Shown piece after piece: positions 7,024 to 7,111 of a stretch of 7,111 nt of DNA; positions within the stretch are counted from its first letter, which is position 1; each line of letters opens with the position of its first letter. This DNA is from an uncultured Erysipelotrichaceae bacterium (GTDB lineage Bacteria > Bacillota_I > Bacilli_A > Erysipelotrichales > Erysipelotrichaceae): contig CACZTC010000152.1 in assembly GCA_902784015.1 (NCBI GenBank), positions 1-7,111 of the forward strand. Reading direction: 5' to 3'. The notes beneath the pieces were generated by a model, which saw only the letters and a program-made list of their open reading frames with translations, was not told the DNA's origin and searched no databases. A program made the translations under genes and the position numbers.

Positions 7024-7027
7024 TCTT

Positions 7028-7111
7028 GGGGAGGTAGCGAAGTGGCTAAACGCGGCAGACTGTAAATCTGCTCCCTCAGGGTTCGGCGGTTCGAAACCGT
7101 CCCTCCCCACC
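7028..7111 (+). tRNA. tRNA-Tyr (GTA anticodon)
   Basis: The complete cloverleaf can be drawn. The acceptor stem is GGGGAGG (7028-7034) with CCTCCCC (7102-7108). The anticodon stem is GCAGA/TCTGC (7055-7059 and 7067-7071) with loop CTGTAAA (7060-7066) and anticodon GTA at 7062-7064. The T arm is GGCGG/CCGTC (7085-7089 and 7097-7101, one G-U pair) with loop TTCGAAA (7090-7096). The long variable arm (about 7072-7084, CCCT...AGGG) makes it a class II tRNA, as expected for bacterial tRNA-Tyr. The discriminator A is at 7109, and the next two bases are CC, so a CCA tail is probably encoded, with its last A just outside the window. It is transcribed away from the glycan operon and could be the first of a tRNA cluster to the right. 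Confidence 0.97.

Noticed and set aside
7028..7111. tRNA-Tyr as an integration site for a genomic island holding the glycan genes
   Set aside because: Integrases usually use the 3' end of a tRNA. Here the 5' end faces the operon, and no integrase gene or repeated tRNA 3' fragment is visible in the window.
1..7111. CRISPR array, insertion sequence or phage genes
   Set aside because: No regularly spaced repeats, transposase, integrase or terminal inverted repeats were found, and almost all the sequence is taken up by the operon genes.

Overview
This 7.1-kb window is a strongly AT-rich stretch of bacterial chromosome. It carries one long minus-strand operon for making and exporting a cell-surface polysaccharide, and at the right edge a divergent plus-strand tRNA-Tyr gene. 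The best guess at the host is a low-GC Bacillota, possibly an uncultured gut type. The reasons are the base composition, clear GGAG/GGAGG-type ribosome binding sites, and an RgpC/RgpD- or Wzm/Wzt-like exporter pair. TGA is used as a stop (gene ending at 729), which gives mild evidence against the Mycoplasma code. I cannot name a genus from this sequence alone.

Reading right to left, the direction of transcription: tRNA-Tyr(GUA) at 7028-7111 points away from the operon, with a promoter just upstream of it. The operon opens with two full-length retaining GT-B (GT4-type) glycosyltransferases (6847-5771 and 5768-4539), 2 bp apart. A DUF1015-family protein (4521-3340) follows after 17 bp. A 92-bp gap, the only real intergenic space inside the operon, separates these from a second block. 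That block holds an ABC-2 type polysaccharide permease (3247-2471), an ATPase with a C-terminal carbohydrate-binding Wzt-type domain (2469-1210), a 157-aa coiled-coil protein with no catalytic domain (1202-729), and the N-terminal 244 residues of a third GT4 glycosyltransferase (732-1), which runs off the left end. In the second block the spacing is 1 bp, 7 bp and a 4-bp ATGA overlap, so translation is probably coupled.

The inferred pathway is as follows. The glycosyltransferases build a glycan on a lipid carrier at the inner face of the membrane. The permease/ATPase pair then exports the finished chain, and the C-terminal domain of the ATPase probably selects chains with a particular end structure. 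The sugars cannot be read from the sequence. The coiled-coil protein and the DUF1015 protein are the two members without an obvious role.

The start codons of the two ABC genes need care. The longest open frames begin at GTG 3259 and TTG 2487, but in both cases the ribosome binding site lies inside that extension, so the true starts are ATG 3247 and ATG 2469. By hand counts of sample lines the DUF1015 gene is near 20% GC and parts of the ABC genes near 40%, so the operon may be a mosaic joined around the 92-bp gap.
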